Positions 1-8,238 of a stretch of DNA of 64,000 bases are shown here, piece by piece. Within the stretch, counting starts at the first letter, position 1; each line of letters starts with the position of its first letter. This stretch comes from an uncultured Eubacteriales bacterium (lineage in GTDB: Bacteria > Bacillota > Clostridia > Christensenellales > UBA1242): the NCBI GenBank assembly GCA_900551855.1, contig URXM01000003.1:103834-167833 (forward strand), in the 5' to 3' direction. The notes under the pieces are model-generated. The model was not told where the DNA came from, made no database searches, and saw nothing but the letters and a program-made list of their open reading frames with translations. The position numbers and the translations under genes were made by a program.

Positions 1-31
1 TACCTTTGTTAAACAACACAAGGAGAAGGTT

Positions 32-400
32 ATGGCAGTAAAAAACCAAGATACCAATAATGGAAAAATCACATTGGACAGAAAAATTCTTGTTTCAATC
101 ATAAATCTTGCAGCAAAAGAAATCAATGGGGTTGAAAGCGTGACAAATTCTGCTCGTCCGTGGTATAAAAAACTGTTTAAAAAATATGATGATGGAGTGG
201 AAATCAAATTTGAAAAAAATGGTGCGTTGACTGTTGATGTTTATATCAATATTTACATTGGATTCAGCGTTCCTGATATTGCATACAGAGTTCAAGAAAA
301 CATAAGAAATTCACTTGCAACAATGGTCGCTTTGAAACCTTTAAAGATCAATATTCATGTTATCAATGTTGAATGTGACAAAGAGGTGGAAAATGCGTAA
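32..400 (+). CDS. Asp23/Gls24 family envelope stress protein
   Basis: A 122-residue protein of the Asp23/Gls24 (DUF322) family. The N-terminal stretch around residues 18-40 (ILVSIINLAAKEINGVESV) and the later VYINIYIGFSVPDIAYRVQE segment are typical of this family. Members form small alpha/beta proteins at the cell envelope and are linked to envelope stress or to fatty-acid supply. The start ATG follows a good AAGGAGAAGG ribosome site. The gene overlaps nusB by 8 nt, the same neighbourhood as yqhY-nusB in Bacillus, where accC lies upstream; accC would be outside this window. Family certain, exact role inferred. Confidence 0.85.
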   Translation: MAVKNQDTNNGKITLDRKILVSIINLAAKEINGVESVTNSARPWYKKLFKKYDDGVEIKFEKNGALTVDVYINIYIGFSVPDIAYRVQENIRNSLATMVALKPLKINIHVINVECDKEVENA

Positions 401-773
401 TGACGCTCGTGAAAACGCCTTTAAATTGATTTTTGAAAGTTTGTTTCATGAATATGATGAACAACTTTCCAAAGAGAATTTGACTGTTTTGAAAAAAGAA
501 GAAGACGACAAATTTTTTGAAGATATTATGAAAAACTTTAACGAACATAAAGAGTATCTCAAAGAAGAAATTGAAAAACATCTCAAAAACTTTGATTATG
601 ACAGACTTTTTAAAATCGATTTGGCAATAATATATCTTGCAGTAACAGAGATAAAATTTTGTGAAACTCCAAAAGCAGTTGCAATCAACGAAGCATTGGA
701 ACTTGCAAAAAAATATAGCACAGGAAAATCTTCAAAATTTATCAATGGACTAGTATCTGCCATAGTCAATTAG
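393..773 (+). CDS. nusB: Transcription antitermination factor NusB
   Basis: NusB, a 126-residue all-helical RNA-binding protein that with NusE (S10) binds boxA in rRNA leaders and prevents early termination. The N-terminus (MRNDARENAFKLIFE) and the C-terminal signature with AINEALELAKKYSTGKSSKFINGLV are diagnostic. The ATG at 393 is preferred over an upstream in-frame codon because the family begins at this M-R-x-x-A-R motif and AGAGGTGG lies 5-12 nt upstream. It overlaps the end of the Asp23-family gene and is 4 nt from xseA, so it is translationally coupled in one operon. Confidence 0.93.
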   Translation: MRNDARENAFKLIFESLFHEYDEQLSKENLTVLKKEEDDKFFEDIMKNFNEHKEYLKEEIEKHLKNFDYDRLFKIDLAIIYLAVTEIKFCETPKAVAINEALELAKKYSTGKSSKFINGLVSAIVN

Positions 774-777
774 AAAG

Positions 778-1965
778 ATGTCAAATTCAAATTTTACTTT
801 AACAGTAACAAAATTTAATTCAATAATAAGGGATATTTTTAACGCCGAAGAGTTGCTCCACAATGTAAAAATTGCTGGGGAAGTCTTTGGCGTTTCTCTG
901 TCTAAAATGGCAACATATTTTTCGATTAAAGACGAAGCAAGTTCTTTGCCTTGCGTGTGCTTCTATGGTGATCTCGCAAAAGATATCAAAGAAGGAGATA
1001 TGGTTGTTGTCACAGGCAGTCCAAATTATTATGCCAAAAGTGGAAGATTTAATTTTGTTGTGTCAAAAATAGAACCATTTGGACAAGGGCTTTTATATCA
1101 AAAATTTTTGCTACTGAAAGAACAACTTGAAAAAGAAGGATTGTTTGACCAAGCACATAAAAAACCAATACCAGCAAACATCAAAAGAATCGGAGTTGTC
1201 ACTTCAAAAGATGGGGCAGTTATTCAAGATATAAAAAATGTCACTTGGAGAAGAAACCCGGCAATTGACATTGTGCTTTATGACACAAAGGTTCAAGGGA
1301 ATGGCGCGGAAAAAGAAATTGCTGATGGAATAAACTTCTTTTCTGATTATGACAAAGTTGATGTTGTGATTGTCGCTCGTGGTGGTGGAAGTTTGGAAGA
1401 CTTGTCTGCCTATAACACAGAACTTGTCGCTCGTGCTACTTACAACTGCAATAAACCTATTGTTTCTGCAGTGGGGCACGAAACTGACTTTACAATTATT
1501 GACTTTGTTTCTGACCTTAGAGCACCGACACCAAGTGCTGCCGCTGAATTGCTTGCGAAAGATTCTAAAACCCAAAAAATGGCGCTTAAAAAGGACATTT
1601 CGCGTCTTTCAAGAAACATTGAAAGTTTGATTGCAGAAAAAACTTTGCAATTTCAAATGGCGAAAAATTCTATTGTGTCAATGGTGGAAGACATAGTTGC
1701 AGATAACAAGCAAAAACTTGAAAAATTGACAAATCAACTGTCAAACAAATTGAATGAATTTGTCGTTAAAAGAGATTATGAGTTGAAATTGAAACTTGCA
1801 ACATTAAAGAAACTTAATCCGCTTGACATTTTGTCATTGGGTTATGCTAAAATAGAGCAATCAGGAAAAGTGATCGGATTTGCAAAAAATGTTGATTACA
1901 ACAAAAATATTGAAATAAACTTTGCTGATGGTTGCGTAAATGCAATACCTCAAAAAAAGGAGTAA
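778..1965 (+). CDS. xseA: Exodeoxyribonuclease VII large subunit
   Basis: XseA, the large subunit of exonuclease VII, a metal-independent nuclease that degrades single-stranded DNA in both directions. The 395 residues show an N-terminal OB-fold (about 8-105) and a central catalytic domain with the conserved VVIVARGGGSLEDL and VGHETDFTIIDFVSDLRAPTPSAAAE signatures. A coiled-coil C-terminal part, which carries small subunits in the known enzyme, follows. Length is a little short of the usual 400-450. It lies 4 nt after nusB and just before xseB, the normal order. Confidence 0.95.
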   Translation: MSNSNFTLTVTKFNSIIRDIFNAEELLHNVKIAGEVFGVSLSKMATYFSIKDEASSLPCVCFYGDLAKDIKEGDMVVVTGSPNYYAKSGRFNFVVSKIEPFGQGLLYQKFLLLKEQLEKEGLFDQAHKKPIPANIKRIGVVTSKDGAVIQDIKNVTWRRNPAIDIVLYDTKVQGNGAEKEIADGINFFSDYDKVDVVIVARGGGSLEDLSAYNTELVARATYNCNKPIVSAVGHETDFTIIDFVSDLRAPTPSAAAELLAKDSKTQKMALKKDISRLSRNIESLIAEKTLQFQMAKNSIVSMVEDIVADNKQKLEKLTNQLSNKLNEFVVKRDYELKLKLATLKKLNPLDILSLGYAKIEQSGKVIGFAKNVDYNKNIEINFADGCVNAIPQKKE

Positions 1966-1967
1966 AT

Positions 1968-2171
1968 ATGAGCTACGAAGAAGCAATAAAAGAAATGGAA
2001 GAAATCATTGAAAAACTTGAAAATGAACGGTTGCCGTTGAAGAAAGCACAAGAACTTTTTGAGCGTGCAAGCGAACTTGCAAAATTCTCTCAAGAAGAAC
2101 TTTCAAAAACAACAGGAAAATTGTATCAAATAAAGAAAGAACTCGACCAAATAACAGAGGAGGAAGTATGA
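1968..2171 (+). CDS. xseB: Exodeoxyribonuclease VII small subunit
   Basis: XseB, the 67-residue small helical-hairpin subunit that coats the coiled coil of XseA. The family pattern is clear: SYEEAIKEMEEIIEKLENE, then LPLKKAQELFERASELAKFSQEEL. The ATG at 1968 is chosen because it sits 6 nt after AAAGGAG and matches the family N-terminus; an upstream in-frame start inside xseA is not supported. The stop codon overlaps the proS start (ATGA), so proS is coupled to this operon. Confidence 0.93.
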   Translation: MSYEEAIKEMEEIIEKLENERLPLKKAQELFERASELAKFSQEELSKTTGKLYQIKKELDQITEEEV

Positions 2172-3898
2172 AGTTAAGCAAATTAGTCGGAGCAAGACTT
2201 AAAGAGGCTCCAAACAATGCCACATTGAAAAGCCATATTTTACTTTTGCGTGCAGGCTACATAAAACAAGTAAGCACTGGTATTTTTTCTTTGCTTCCAC
2301 CAGCACAAAGAGTAAGTTTGAAAATTCAAAGCATTATAAGAGATGAAATGAACAAACTTGGTGGACAGGAAGTTTTGTTCCCTGTTGTTATGCCAAGAGA
2401 ACTTTGGGAAATGTCTGGAAGATACTCTACCATTCAAGATGAATTGTTGCGTTTTAAAGACAGAAATGGACACGATATGGTTTTGGGTATGACTCACGAA
2501 GAAGCAGCTGTGCATATGGCATTAAACACAGTAAAAAGCTATGACCAGTTGCCATTTATGATTTATCAAATTCAAACAAAATACAGAGATGAAGCTCGTC
2601 CTCGTGGTGGACTTATCAGAGTAAGAGAATTTACAATGAAAGACGCTTATTCTTTCCATACAACACAAGAAGACTTGGAAAGCTTCTATAAAAAGGTCTA
2701 TGATGCTTATATAAGAATTTATAAGAGAATAGGTTTCAAGAAATTTATTTCTGTAAAGAGCGACACAGGTATGATGGGTGGAAAGGTTGCAGACGAATTT
2801 ATGGCTGTGACAGAAGCAGGTGAAGACAGACTTGTTTTGTGTTCTTCTTGCAATTACAGCAGTAATATGGAAGTTGCTGACTCTATAAAGGAAGAAAACG
2901 ATCATAATGTTGCTGGAGAAATGGAAGAAGTTTTCACTGGAAATGCTCACACAATTGAAGAACTTTGCTCATTCTTGGAAATTGATCCAAAACACACTGC
3001 AAAAGCAGTTTGCTATCAAACATTAGATGAAAGACTTGTTGTAGCATTTCTTCGTGGCGATTGTGATGTCAATGAAACAAAGCTCAAGAAACTTGTTCAA
3101 AGTGAATTGTATCCTGTTGAAGTAGAAAAATTTGGTTTGGAAGCGGGCAATATTGGTTGCGTAAACTTGAAAGTGCCAGAAAATGCTTATGTATTTTTTG
3201 ATGAAACATTGAATGGTTTGGAAAATTTTGTAACTGGTGCAAACAAAAAAGAATTCCATATCAAAAATGTAAGTATCTCGAGAGATGTTAAACCAGAAAA
3301 ATTTGTAAACATTTCTCTTGTTAGAGAAGGTGATATGTGCCCAGTATGCCACAAACCACTTCATCTCAATAGGGGTATTGAAATAGGAAACATTTTCCAA
3401 CTTGGAACAAAATATACAAAGCCAATGGGTATGAAAATAAATATGCCTGACGGAACAGCAAAAGAACCTATTATGGGGTGCTATGGAATTGGCGTTGGAA
3501 GATGTCTTGCAAGCATTATTGAAGAAAAAGCAGACGATAAGGGACTTATTTGGCCAATGACAATTGCTCCTTGGCAAGTTCATTTCTGTCCTTTGAGACT
3601 TGACAATGAAAATGTAAGTGCTGTTGCTGAAGAACTCTATAAGAAGATGGAAAGTGCTGGCATTGAAGTTTTGTTTGATGATAGAAATGTTTCTGCTGGA
3701 ATGAAACTTACAGACAGTGAACTTATGGGTATGCCTATAAGAGTGGTTATCAGTCCAAAGACTTTGGCAAATGGGACTGCAGAAGTCACAGTAAGGGGAG
3801 AGGACGGCGAACCTTTGTTTATTCCTATTGCAGACTTGATACCAGAATTGAAAGTTATGATTCAAGACGAACTTGACGAAATAGAAAAGTCTTTATAA
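2168..3898 (+). CDS. proS: Prolyl-tRNA synthetase
   Basis: ProS, the class II synthetase that charges tRNA-Pro. At 576 residues it is the bacterial-type enzyme with an editing (INS) domain inserted between motifs 2 and 3. Visible are motif 1 (about 45-85, around QSIIRDEMNKLGGQEVLFP), motif 2 (KYRDEARPRGGLIRVREFTMKDAYSF, quoted in part), the inserted domain (about 225-385), motif 3 (GCYGIGVGRCLASIIEE) and the C-terminal anticodon-binding domain (from about 470). The ATG overlaps the xseB stop. No T-box precedes it; expression follows the nusB-xseAB operon. Confidence 0.96.
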   Translation: MKLSKLVGARLKEAPNNATLKSHILLLRAGYIKQVSTGIFSLLPPAQRVSLKIQSIIRDEMNKLGGQEVLFPVVMPRELWEMSGRYSTIQDELLRFKDRNGHDMVLGMTHEEAAVHMALNTVKSYDQLPFMIYQIQTKYRDEARPRGGLIRVREFTMKDAYSFHTTQEDLESFYKKVYDAYIRIYKRIGFKKFISVKSDTGMMGGKVADEFMAVTEAGEDRLVLCSSCNYSSNMEVADSIKEENDHNVAGEMEEVFTGNAHTIEELCSFLEIDPKHTAKAVCYQTLDERLVVAFLRGDCDVNETKLKKLVQSELYPVEVEKFGLEAGNIGCVNLKVPENAYVFFDETLNGLENFVTGANKKEFHIKNVSISRDVKPEKFVNISLVREGDMCPVCHKPLHLNRGIEIGNIFQLGTKYTKPMGMKINMPDGTAKEPIMGCYGIGVGRCLASIIEEKADDKGLIWPMTIAPWQVHFCPLRLDNENVSAVAEELYKKMESAGIEVLFDDRNVSAGMKLTDSELMGMPIRVVISPKTLANGTAEVTVRGEDGEPLFIPIADLIPELKVMIQDELDEIEKSL

Positions 3899-3909
3899 GG
3901 AGTTGAGGT

Positions 3910-4437
3910 ATGGTTGAAATCAGAACAAAATTAGATGATAACACAATGAAAGTTGCGATCAACATACAAATAAAAAAGATTTGGTGGCTGTATCTGCTGT
4001 TTTCTCTTCTCTTTGTTCTGTTTGGAGTTTTAACTCTTGTTGAAGACAAAAATATGTTATTGTCAGGAATACTTTTTATTGTTATTGGAGTTTTGTTTAC
4101 CCCATGTTGTATTTTATTGACAAAATACAGTCAAAACAGCATAAGAAAATCAAATCCAATCCTTAGGGAAGATACCTTTGAAACATACAAGTTTGATGAA
4201 AATAAGTTTGTTATAGAGCAGACGAAATCAAATAATTTTTCGAACAAAACTGAAGGTGATTATTCTTACATTTATTCTGTTAAAGAAACAAACAAATATT
4301 GGCTTTTTTATATCACATCTTCGCAAATGCACTTGCTTCCAAAAGACAAGATTGTCGAAGGAAATGTTGAAGAATTGAACAATATTTTTAAACAAAAACT
4401 TGGGACCAAATTTTTGCCATATAATAAAAATAAATAA
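3910..4437 (+). CDS. YcxB-like membrane protein
   Basis: A 175-residue protein with two transmembrane helices (about 27-42 and 50-70, WLYLLFSLLFVLFGVLTLV and ILFIVIGVLFTPCCILL) followed by a soluble C-terminal domain. The soluble part, with a FDENKFVIEQ strand and the YIYSVKETNKYWLFYI-(...)-LLPKDKI pattern, resembles the YcxB-like family found in many Bacillota, whose function is unknown. It starts 11 nt after proS with AAGGAGTTGAGG upstream. It may be cotranscribed with proS. Family assignment is by pattern only. Confidence 0.65.
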   Translation: MVEIRTKLDDNTMKVAINIQIKKIWWLYLLFSLLFVLFGVLTLVEDKNMLLSGILFIVIGVLFTPCCILLTKYSQNSIRKSNPILREDTFETYKFDENKFVIEQTKSNNFSNKTEGDYSYIYSVKETNKYWLFYITSSQMHLLPKDKIVEGNVEELNNIFKQKLGTKFLPYNKNK

Positions 4438-4456
4438 TTTTTAAAGAGGTGATAAT

Positions 4457-5479
4457 ATGGAAAAATATATAGTTACAGGAGCAACAGGACATATAGGAAA
4501 TGTCCTTACAAGAAAACTTTGTGAGCAGAACAAAGATGTAACAGTTTTTGTTTTACCAAATGAAGATTTGTCTCCAATTAAAGACTTGAATGTTAAAGTT
4601 GTTTATGGTGATATAACAGACAGAGAAGCAGTGTTTAAACTTATTGAAAAAGACTCTATTGTCATGCATTTGGCAGGCATTATTGATATAGGAACCATGC
4701 CAGAAGAAATTATAAGGAAAGTCAATGTTGGTGGGACAAAAAATGTTGTTGATGCTTGCGTAGAGAACAAAGCGAAAAAATTGATTTACCTTAGCACTGT
4801 TCATATAATTGATCCAAAAGAGGAAGGTGACCTTTTGGTTGAACCTAAAGTTTTTGACAAAAACAAGGTTGTTGGCAATTATGCTAAAACAAAACTTGAA
4901 GCAACAAAATATATTTTTGATGCTTGCAAAGAGAAAGATCTAAATGCATCTGTTTTGTATCCCTCTGGTGTGATTGGACCCTATGATTTCAAAATTTCAG
5001 AACTTGGGCAGGTTATTCTTGATTATATGAATCACAAATTGATAGCCTATGTCAAAGGGGGTTATAATTTTGTTGATGTCAGAGATGTTGTTGATGCCAC
5101 AATCAATGCCGTTGAAAAGGGACGCAAGGGAGAAGGTTATATTGTCAGTGGTCGTGCTGTAGATTTGAAAGAACTTCTCAGTATTATCAATAAAAAATTG
5201 GGCAGAAAGAGATTGCCACCAAAGATTGCATTATGGTTTGTAAGAATGTTTGCAGGACTAAGCAATTTGTATTATAAAATGAGAAAAAAGAAACCAGTCT
5301 TTTCTAAATATTCTCTTTACACTTTAAATGTAAACCACAATTTCAGCAACAAAAAGGCGAAAAAAGAGCTTGATTTTAAGCCTAGAGATATTGTAGAAAG
5401 TGTAAATGATGCTGTTGATTGGTTTATAAAAAATAAATCAGAATTTGTCAACTTTAAAAAACTCAATTTGGATAAATAA
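4457..5479 (+). CDS. NAD(P)-dependent SDR epimerase/dehydratase family protein
   Basis: A 340-residue extended short-chain dehydrogenase. The Rossmann dinucleotide motif GATGHIG is at residues 8-14, the acidic GDITD at 51-55, and the catalytic YxxxK is Y142-AKT-K146 with an LSTVH serine/threonine strand near 112. The region PSGVIGPYD and the later ISGRAVDLKEL-type pattern resemble 3-beta-hydroxysteroid dehydrogenase/isomerase-like and dihydroflavonol reductase-like members. The substrate cannot be told from sequence. It has an AAGAGGTG ribosome site and stands in a small accessory cluster between proS and infC. Confidence 0.8.
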   Translation: MEKYIVTGATGHIGNVLTRKLCEQNKDVTVFVLPNEDLSPIKDLNVKVVYGDITDREAVFKLIEKDSIVMHLAGIIDIGTMPEEIIRKVNVGGTKNVVDACVENKAKKLIYLSTVHIIDPKEEGDLLVEPKVFDKNKVVGNYAKTKLEATKYIFDACKEKDLNASVLYPSGVIGPYDFKISELGQVILDYMNHKLIAYVKGGYNFVDVRDVVDATINAVEKGRKGEGYIVSGRAVDLKELLSIINKKLGRKRLPPKIALWFVRMFAGLSNLYYKMRKKKPVFSKYSLYTLNVNHNFSNKKAKKELDFKPRDIVESVNDAVDWFIKNKSEFVNFKKLNLDK

Positions 5480-5528
5480 TATCGAAATCGGTTGTCCTAA
5501 AGTTTAAAGACTTTTAATATAATAAAAT

Positions 5529-6095
5529 ATGAAGAAAAAGAATCTCAGGTGGGCATTCAAGACTTTTATACTCTCCATATTTTTATCTATTGTTTTCAGC
5601 GTTGTCTCTCAAAGTCTATTTCCAAAATTGACTTTGTTTTTGTCGCTTTTTATCATTGCATTTTTTATTGTTGTAAGTGTTATATTTGATATGATAGCAG
5701 TTGCAGTGACTTCAATAAAACTTGAACAATTAAAACCACTTGAAAAAGAAAAAGGATATCAAACAGCAGTTAGGCTTTGCAACAACACAGAAAAGGTGTC
5801 TTCATTCTGTGGCGATGTGGTGGGCGACATCTGTGGAATATTGAGTGGGGCAGGTGGAGTAAGTCTTGTGCTTAACATTCATATTCAAGATGAAAGCATC
5901 TACTTTATCGTCACTTGTGTTGTCAGTGCGTTGATTGCAGGCATCACCATCTTTGGTAAGGCAATTATGAAAGGTTATGCAGTGGATAGATGTGTTGATG
6001 TTGTTATGAAAACGGCAGGGATTTTGGAAACTTCTCCTTTGATTGCTTTTAAAAAGAAGGTGAAAGATAAAGATAAAAAGAAAATTAAGAAATAA
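5529..6095 (+). CDS. CNNM/CorB-like short membrane protein
   Basis: A 188-residue membrane protein with helices at about 9-26, 31-53 and two more around 100-147, then a highly basic tail (KVKDKDKKKIKK). The stretch SVIFDMIAVAVTSIKLEQLKPL followed by a conserved CGDVVGDICGILSGAGG motif resembles short CorB/CNNM-type membrane proteins of Clostridia that lack the CBS domains. A role in magnesium or other ion transport is inferred only. No Shine-Dalgarno is present; TAATAT and TATAAT -10-like sequences end 5-8 nt before the ATG, so the message may be leaderless. Confidence 0.55.
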   Translation: MKKKNLRWAFKTFILSIFLSIVFSVVSQSLFPKLTLFLSLFIIAFFIVVSVIFDMIAVAVTSIKLEQLKPLEKEKGYQTAVRLCNNTEKVSSFCGDVVGDICGILSGAGGVSLVLNIHIQDESIYFIVTCVVSALIAGITIFGKAIMKGYAVDRCVDVVMKTAGILETSPLIAFKKKVKDKDKKKIKK

Positions 6096-6119
6096 AATTG
6101 AAAATTTTTTGAAAAATGA

Positions 6120-6147
6120 TTGACATAAACATTCCGTTTGTGATAAT
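6120..6147 (+). promoter_or_regulatory. Promoter of the infC-rpmI-rplT operon
   Basis: A perfect -35 TTGACA (6120-6125), 16-nt spacer and -10 GATAAT (6142-6147) preceded by TGT, a vegetative sigma-A type promoter. It lies about 165 nt upstream of the IF3 start, leaving room for a regulatory leader. Confidence 0.75.
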
Positions 6148-6154
6148 ATAAGGC

Positions 6155-6303
6155 AGTAAGAAAGTAGAAGTTCTCCTTCTCACCCATCGAATTTCGTTTT
6201 GGTGTGGTCAAAAATTTTAAATATCTTTTGTTAGATAATAATATTTTTGATTTGTGAATTTGGTAGAACTTTTGCGTCCTACCAAATTTTTTATAAAAAG
6301 GAG
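6155..6303 (+). promoter_or_regulatory. infC operon leader with intrinsic attenuator
   Basis: The transcribed leader holds a pyrimidine-rich AGAAGTTCTCCTTCTCACCC element near 6166-6185. It ends in a perfect 10-bp hairpin (AATTTGGTAG 6257-6266 with CTACCAAATT 6279-6288) followed by TTTTTT (6287-6292), directly before the infC ribosome site. This is the arrangement of the L20-controlled attenuation leader known from Bacillus infC-rpmI-rplT. That L20 is the ligand here is inferred from position. Confidence 0.7.
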
Positions 6304-6312
6304 ATTACGACA

Positions 6313-6825
6313 ATTTTTAAGGAATTATTTATTAACGACCAAATAACTGCTAAAGAAGTTAGGTTAATCGGAGAAGAAGGTGAGCAACTTGGAGTTCTTC
6401 CAAAATCAGAAGCTCAAGATATTGCTGACAAACAAGGATTAGATTTGGTTCTTATGTCACCAAATGCCAATCCACCAGTATGCAAACTTATGGACTACGG
6501 GAAATATAAGTTTGATGCCGTAAAAAAAGAAAAAGAAATCCGTAAAAATCAAAAGATAAGCGAAGTTAAAGAAATTCAACTTTCTATGAGAATTGATGAC
6601 TATCACATCAACTTCAAGCTTAAAAATGCTCAAAAAATTTTGCAAGATGGGGACAAAGTCAAAGTATCTTTGCGTATGAGAGGAAGAGAACAAGCTTATT
6701 CTCAAAACGCTGTTGAGATTGTAAAGAAATTTGTCAACGACTTGTCAGAATATGGTTCTATAGACAAAGAACCTGCAATTATGGGTAAAAATGTCTTTGT
6801 TGTAATCAACCCTAAAAAGAATTAA
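6313..6825 (+). CDS. infC: Translation initiation factor IF-3 (AUU start)
   Basis: IF3, which binds the 30S subunit, favours initiator tRNA and rejects poor start codons. The 170 residues show the N-domain (FINDQITAKEVRLIGEEGEQLGV), the lysine-rich linker and the C-domain (SMRIDDYHINFKLKNAQKIL, RMRGREQAYSQNAVE). The start is placed at ATT 6313. AAAAAGGAG (6295-6303) lies 9 nt upstream, the protein then begins FKELFINDQI as expected, and no ATG/GTG/TTG gives a sensible N-terminus; the nearest upstream start codon is inside the leader hairpin region. AUU is the classic autoregulatory start of infC. Confidence 0.92.
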   Translation: MFKELFINDQITAKEVRLIGEEGEQLGVLPKSEAQDIADKQGLDLVLMSPNANPPVCKLMDYGKYKFDAVKKEKEIRKNQKISEVKEIQLSMRIDDYHINFKLKNAQKILQDGDKVKVSLRMRGREQAYSQNAVEIVKKFVNDLSEYGSIDKEPAIMGKNVFVVINPKKN

Positions 6826-6844
6826 ATAAAAGGAGAGAAGGAAA

Positions 6845-7039
6845 ATGCCTAAAATGAAAACACACAGTGGTGCAAAGAAAAGATTTTCACTCACTGCAAC
6901 AGGAAAAGTTAAGTATGCTAGACCAAACAAAGGTCACTTCTTAACAAACAAAAACAAAAATCGTAAAAGAAAACTCAGAAAAGGGTCTTATATTGCTGGA
7001 AAGAATGCAAGCAACATTAAGACAATGCTCTGCAAGTAA
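6845..7039 (+). CDS. rpmI: Ribosomal protein L35
   Basis: L35, a 64-residue basic protein of the large ribosomal subunit. The sequence PKMKTHSGAKKRFSLTATGK and the later RKRKLRKGSYI are family hallmarks. It follows infC by 19 nt with AAAGGAGAGAAGG upstream and precedes rplT, the standard order. Expected to be under the same leader control as infC. Confidence 0.97.
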   Translation: MPKMKTHSGAKKRFSLTATGKVKYARPNKGHFLTNKNKNRKRKLRKGSYIAGKNASNIKTMLCK

Positions 7040-7052
7040 TTAGGAGGGAATA

Positions 7053-7400
7053 ATGAGAATTAAAAGAGGAGTAAACGCAGTTAAAAAGCGTAGAAAGATT
7101 TTAAAACAAGCAAAAGGTTACTTTGGAGCAAAGAGTAAACTTTACAGAACAGCTAGAGAACAAGTTATGAAGAGTGGACAATATGCTTATATTGGCCGTA
7201 AACAAAAGAAAAGAGATTTCCGTGCTCTTTGGATAACAAGAATCAACGCTGCTTGCAGAATCAACGATATTTCTTACAGCAGATTCATAAACGGACTCAA
7301 AAAAGCTAACGTGACACTTAACAGAAAAGTTCTTGCTGATATGGCAGTAAGAGAACCAGAAACTTTTGCTAAACTTGTTGAAGTTGCTAAAAAGGCATAA
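7053..7400 (+). CDS. rplT: Ribosomal protein L20
   Basis: L20, a 115-residue early-assembly protein of the large subunit, and in Bacillus the repressor of its own operon through the infC leader. Family features: MRIKRGVNAVKKRRKILKQA, YFGAKSKLYRTAREQVMKS and the C-terminal ISYSRFINGLKKANVTLNRK with LADMAVREP. AGGAGGG ribosome site 7 nt upstream. It completes the infC-rpmI-rplT unit; the methyltransferase gene follows 4 nt later. Confidence 0.97.
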   Translation: MRIKRGVNAVKKRRKILKQAKGYFGAKSKLYRTAREQVMKSGQYAYIGRKQKKRDFRALWITRINAACRINDISYSRFINGLKKANVTLNRKVLADMAVREPETFAKLVEVAKKA

Positions 7401-7404
7401 CTTT

Positions 7405-8148
7405 ATGTTGAAGGCGACAAATAATTTCATATTGAACCTTAAAAAGCAAAAACGAGAAAACAAGTCTTTGCTTTTTTTGGATAATGTCAAAATTATCAAA
7501 GATGCTCTTAAGAATAAATCAATAAGAGTAGATTGTATTTTGACAAGTCTTGAAAAACTTCCATTTGAATGTAAAGATGTGAATGTCTATAAAGTTGGAG
7601 ATAAAATAATCGAACAACTTTCAGACACAAAAACACCACAGAAAGTATTATGCATTGCATACCTCACACAAAATGTAGTTTCAGTGCCTACAACCAATTA
7701 TCTGGTTTTGGATGGATTGCAAGATCCTGGCAATGTCGGGACTTTGATCCGTTCTGCTTTTGCAAGTGGCTTTGAAACTATATTTTTGGTTGATTCTGTC
7801 AGAAAAGAAAACAGTAAACTTATCAGAAGTTCTGTAGGTGCTGTTTTTGATTCGAAAGTTTATCAAATGTCAAGAGCAGATTTTATTGTTTTCGCAAAAA
7901 AACATTCTTTCAAACTTATTATGACAGATATGGATGGTGAAAACATTTTCAAATTTGCAGACAAGAAGAATTTGCAAGAAAACATTGGAGTTGTTGTAGG
8001 AAATGAAGGGCAGGGCGTAAGCGATGAGATTGCTTCATTATGCTTTAAAACTGTTAAAATTCCTATGAAAAAAGGCATTGAAAGTTTAAATGCTGGTGTT
8101 TCAGGCTCAATTATTATGTATGAAATAAACAAAAATTTGTTTAGCTAG
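7405..8148 (+). CDS. TrmH/SpoU-family RNA 2'-O-methyltransferase
   Basis: A 247-residue SPOUT methyltransferase that transfers a methyl group from SAM to a ribose 2'-OH in rRNA or tRNA. The three SpoU motifs are clear: LDGLQDPGNVGTLIRSA (motif 1, about 102-118), VVGNEGQGVS (motif 2) and IPMKKGIESLNAGVSGSI (motif 3), which form the trefoil-knot SAM site. An N-terminal substrate-binding region precedes them. Start chosen at ATG 7405, 4 nt after rplT; an upstream in-frame codon lies inside rplT. A methyltransferase after rplT is common in Bacillota; the exact target nucleotide is unknown. Confidence 0.88.
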   Translation: MLKATNNFILNLKKQKRENKSLLFLDNVKIIKDALKNKSIRVDCILTSLEKLPFECKDVNVYKVGDKIIEQLSDTKTPQKVLCIAYLTQNVVSVPTTNYLVLDGLQDPGNVGTLIRSAFASGFETIFLVDSVRKENSKLIRSSVGAVFDSKVYQMSRADFIVFAKKHSFKLIMTDMDGENIFKFADKKNLQENIGVVVGNEGQGVSDEIASLCFKTVKIPMKKGIESLNAGVSGSIIMYEINKNLFS

Positions 8149-8164
8149 TTTCATTTTGTCGAGT

Positions 8165-8193
8165 TTGACAGAATAGAAAAATTGTATTATTAT
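8165..8193 (+). promoter_or_regulatory. Promoter of yebC
   Basis: TTGACA (8165-8170), 17-nt spacer, TATTAT (8188-8193). It lies 45 nt upstream of the yebC start, which has its own AAAAGGAGAG ribosome site. Confidence 0.65.
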
Positions 8194-8238
8194 ATTTATT
8201 GAAATTTACTTAAAGATAATTTAAAAGGAGAGTTTAAA

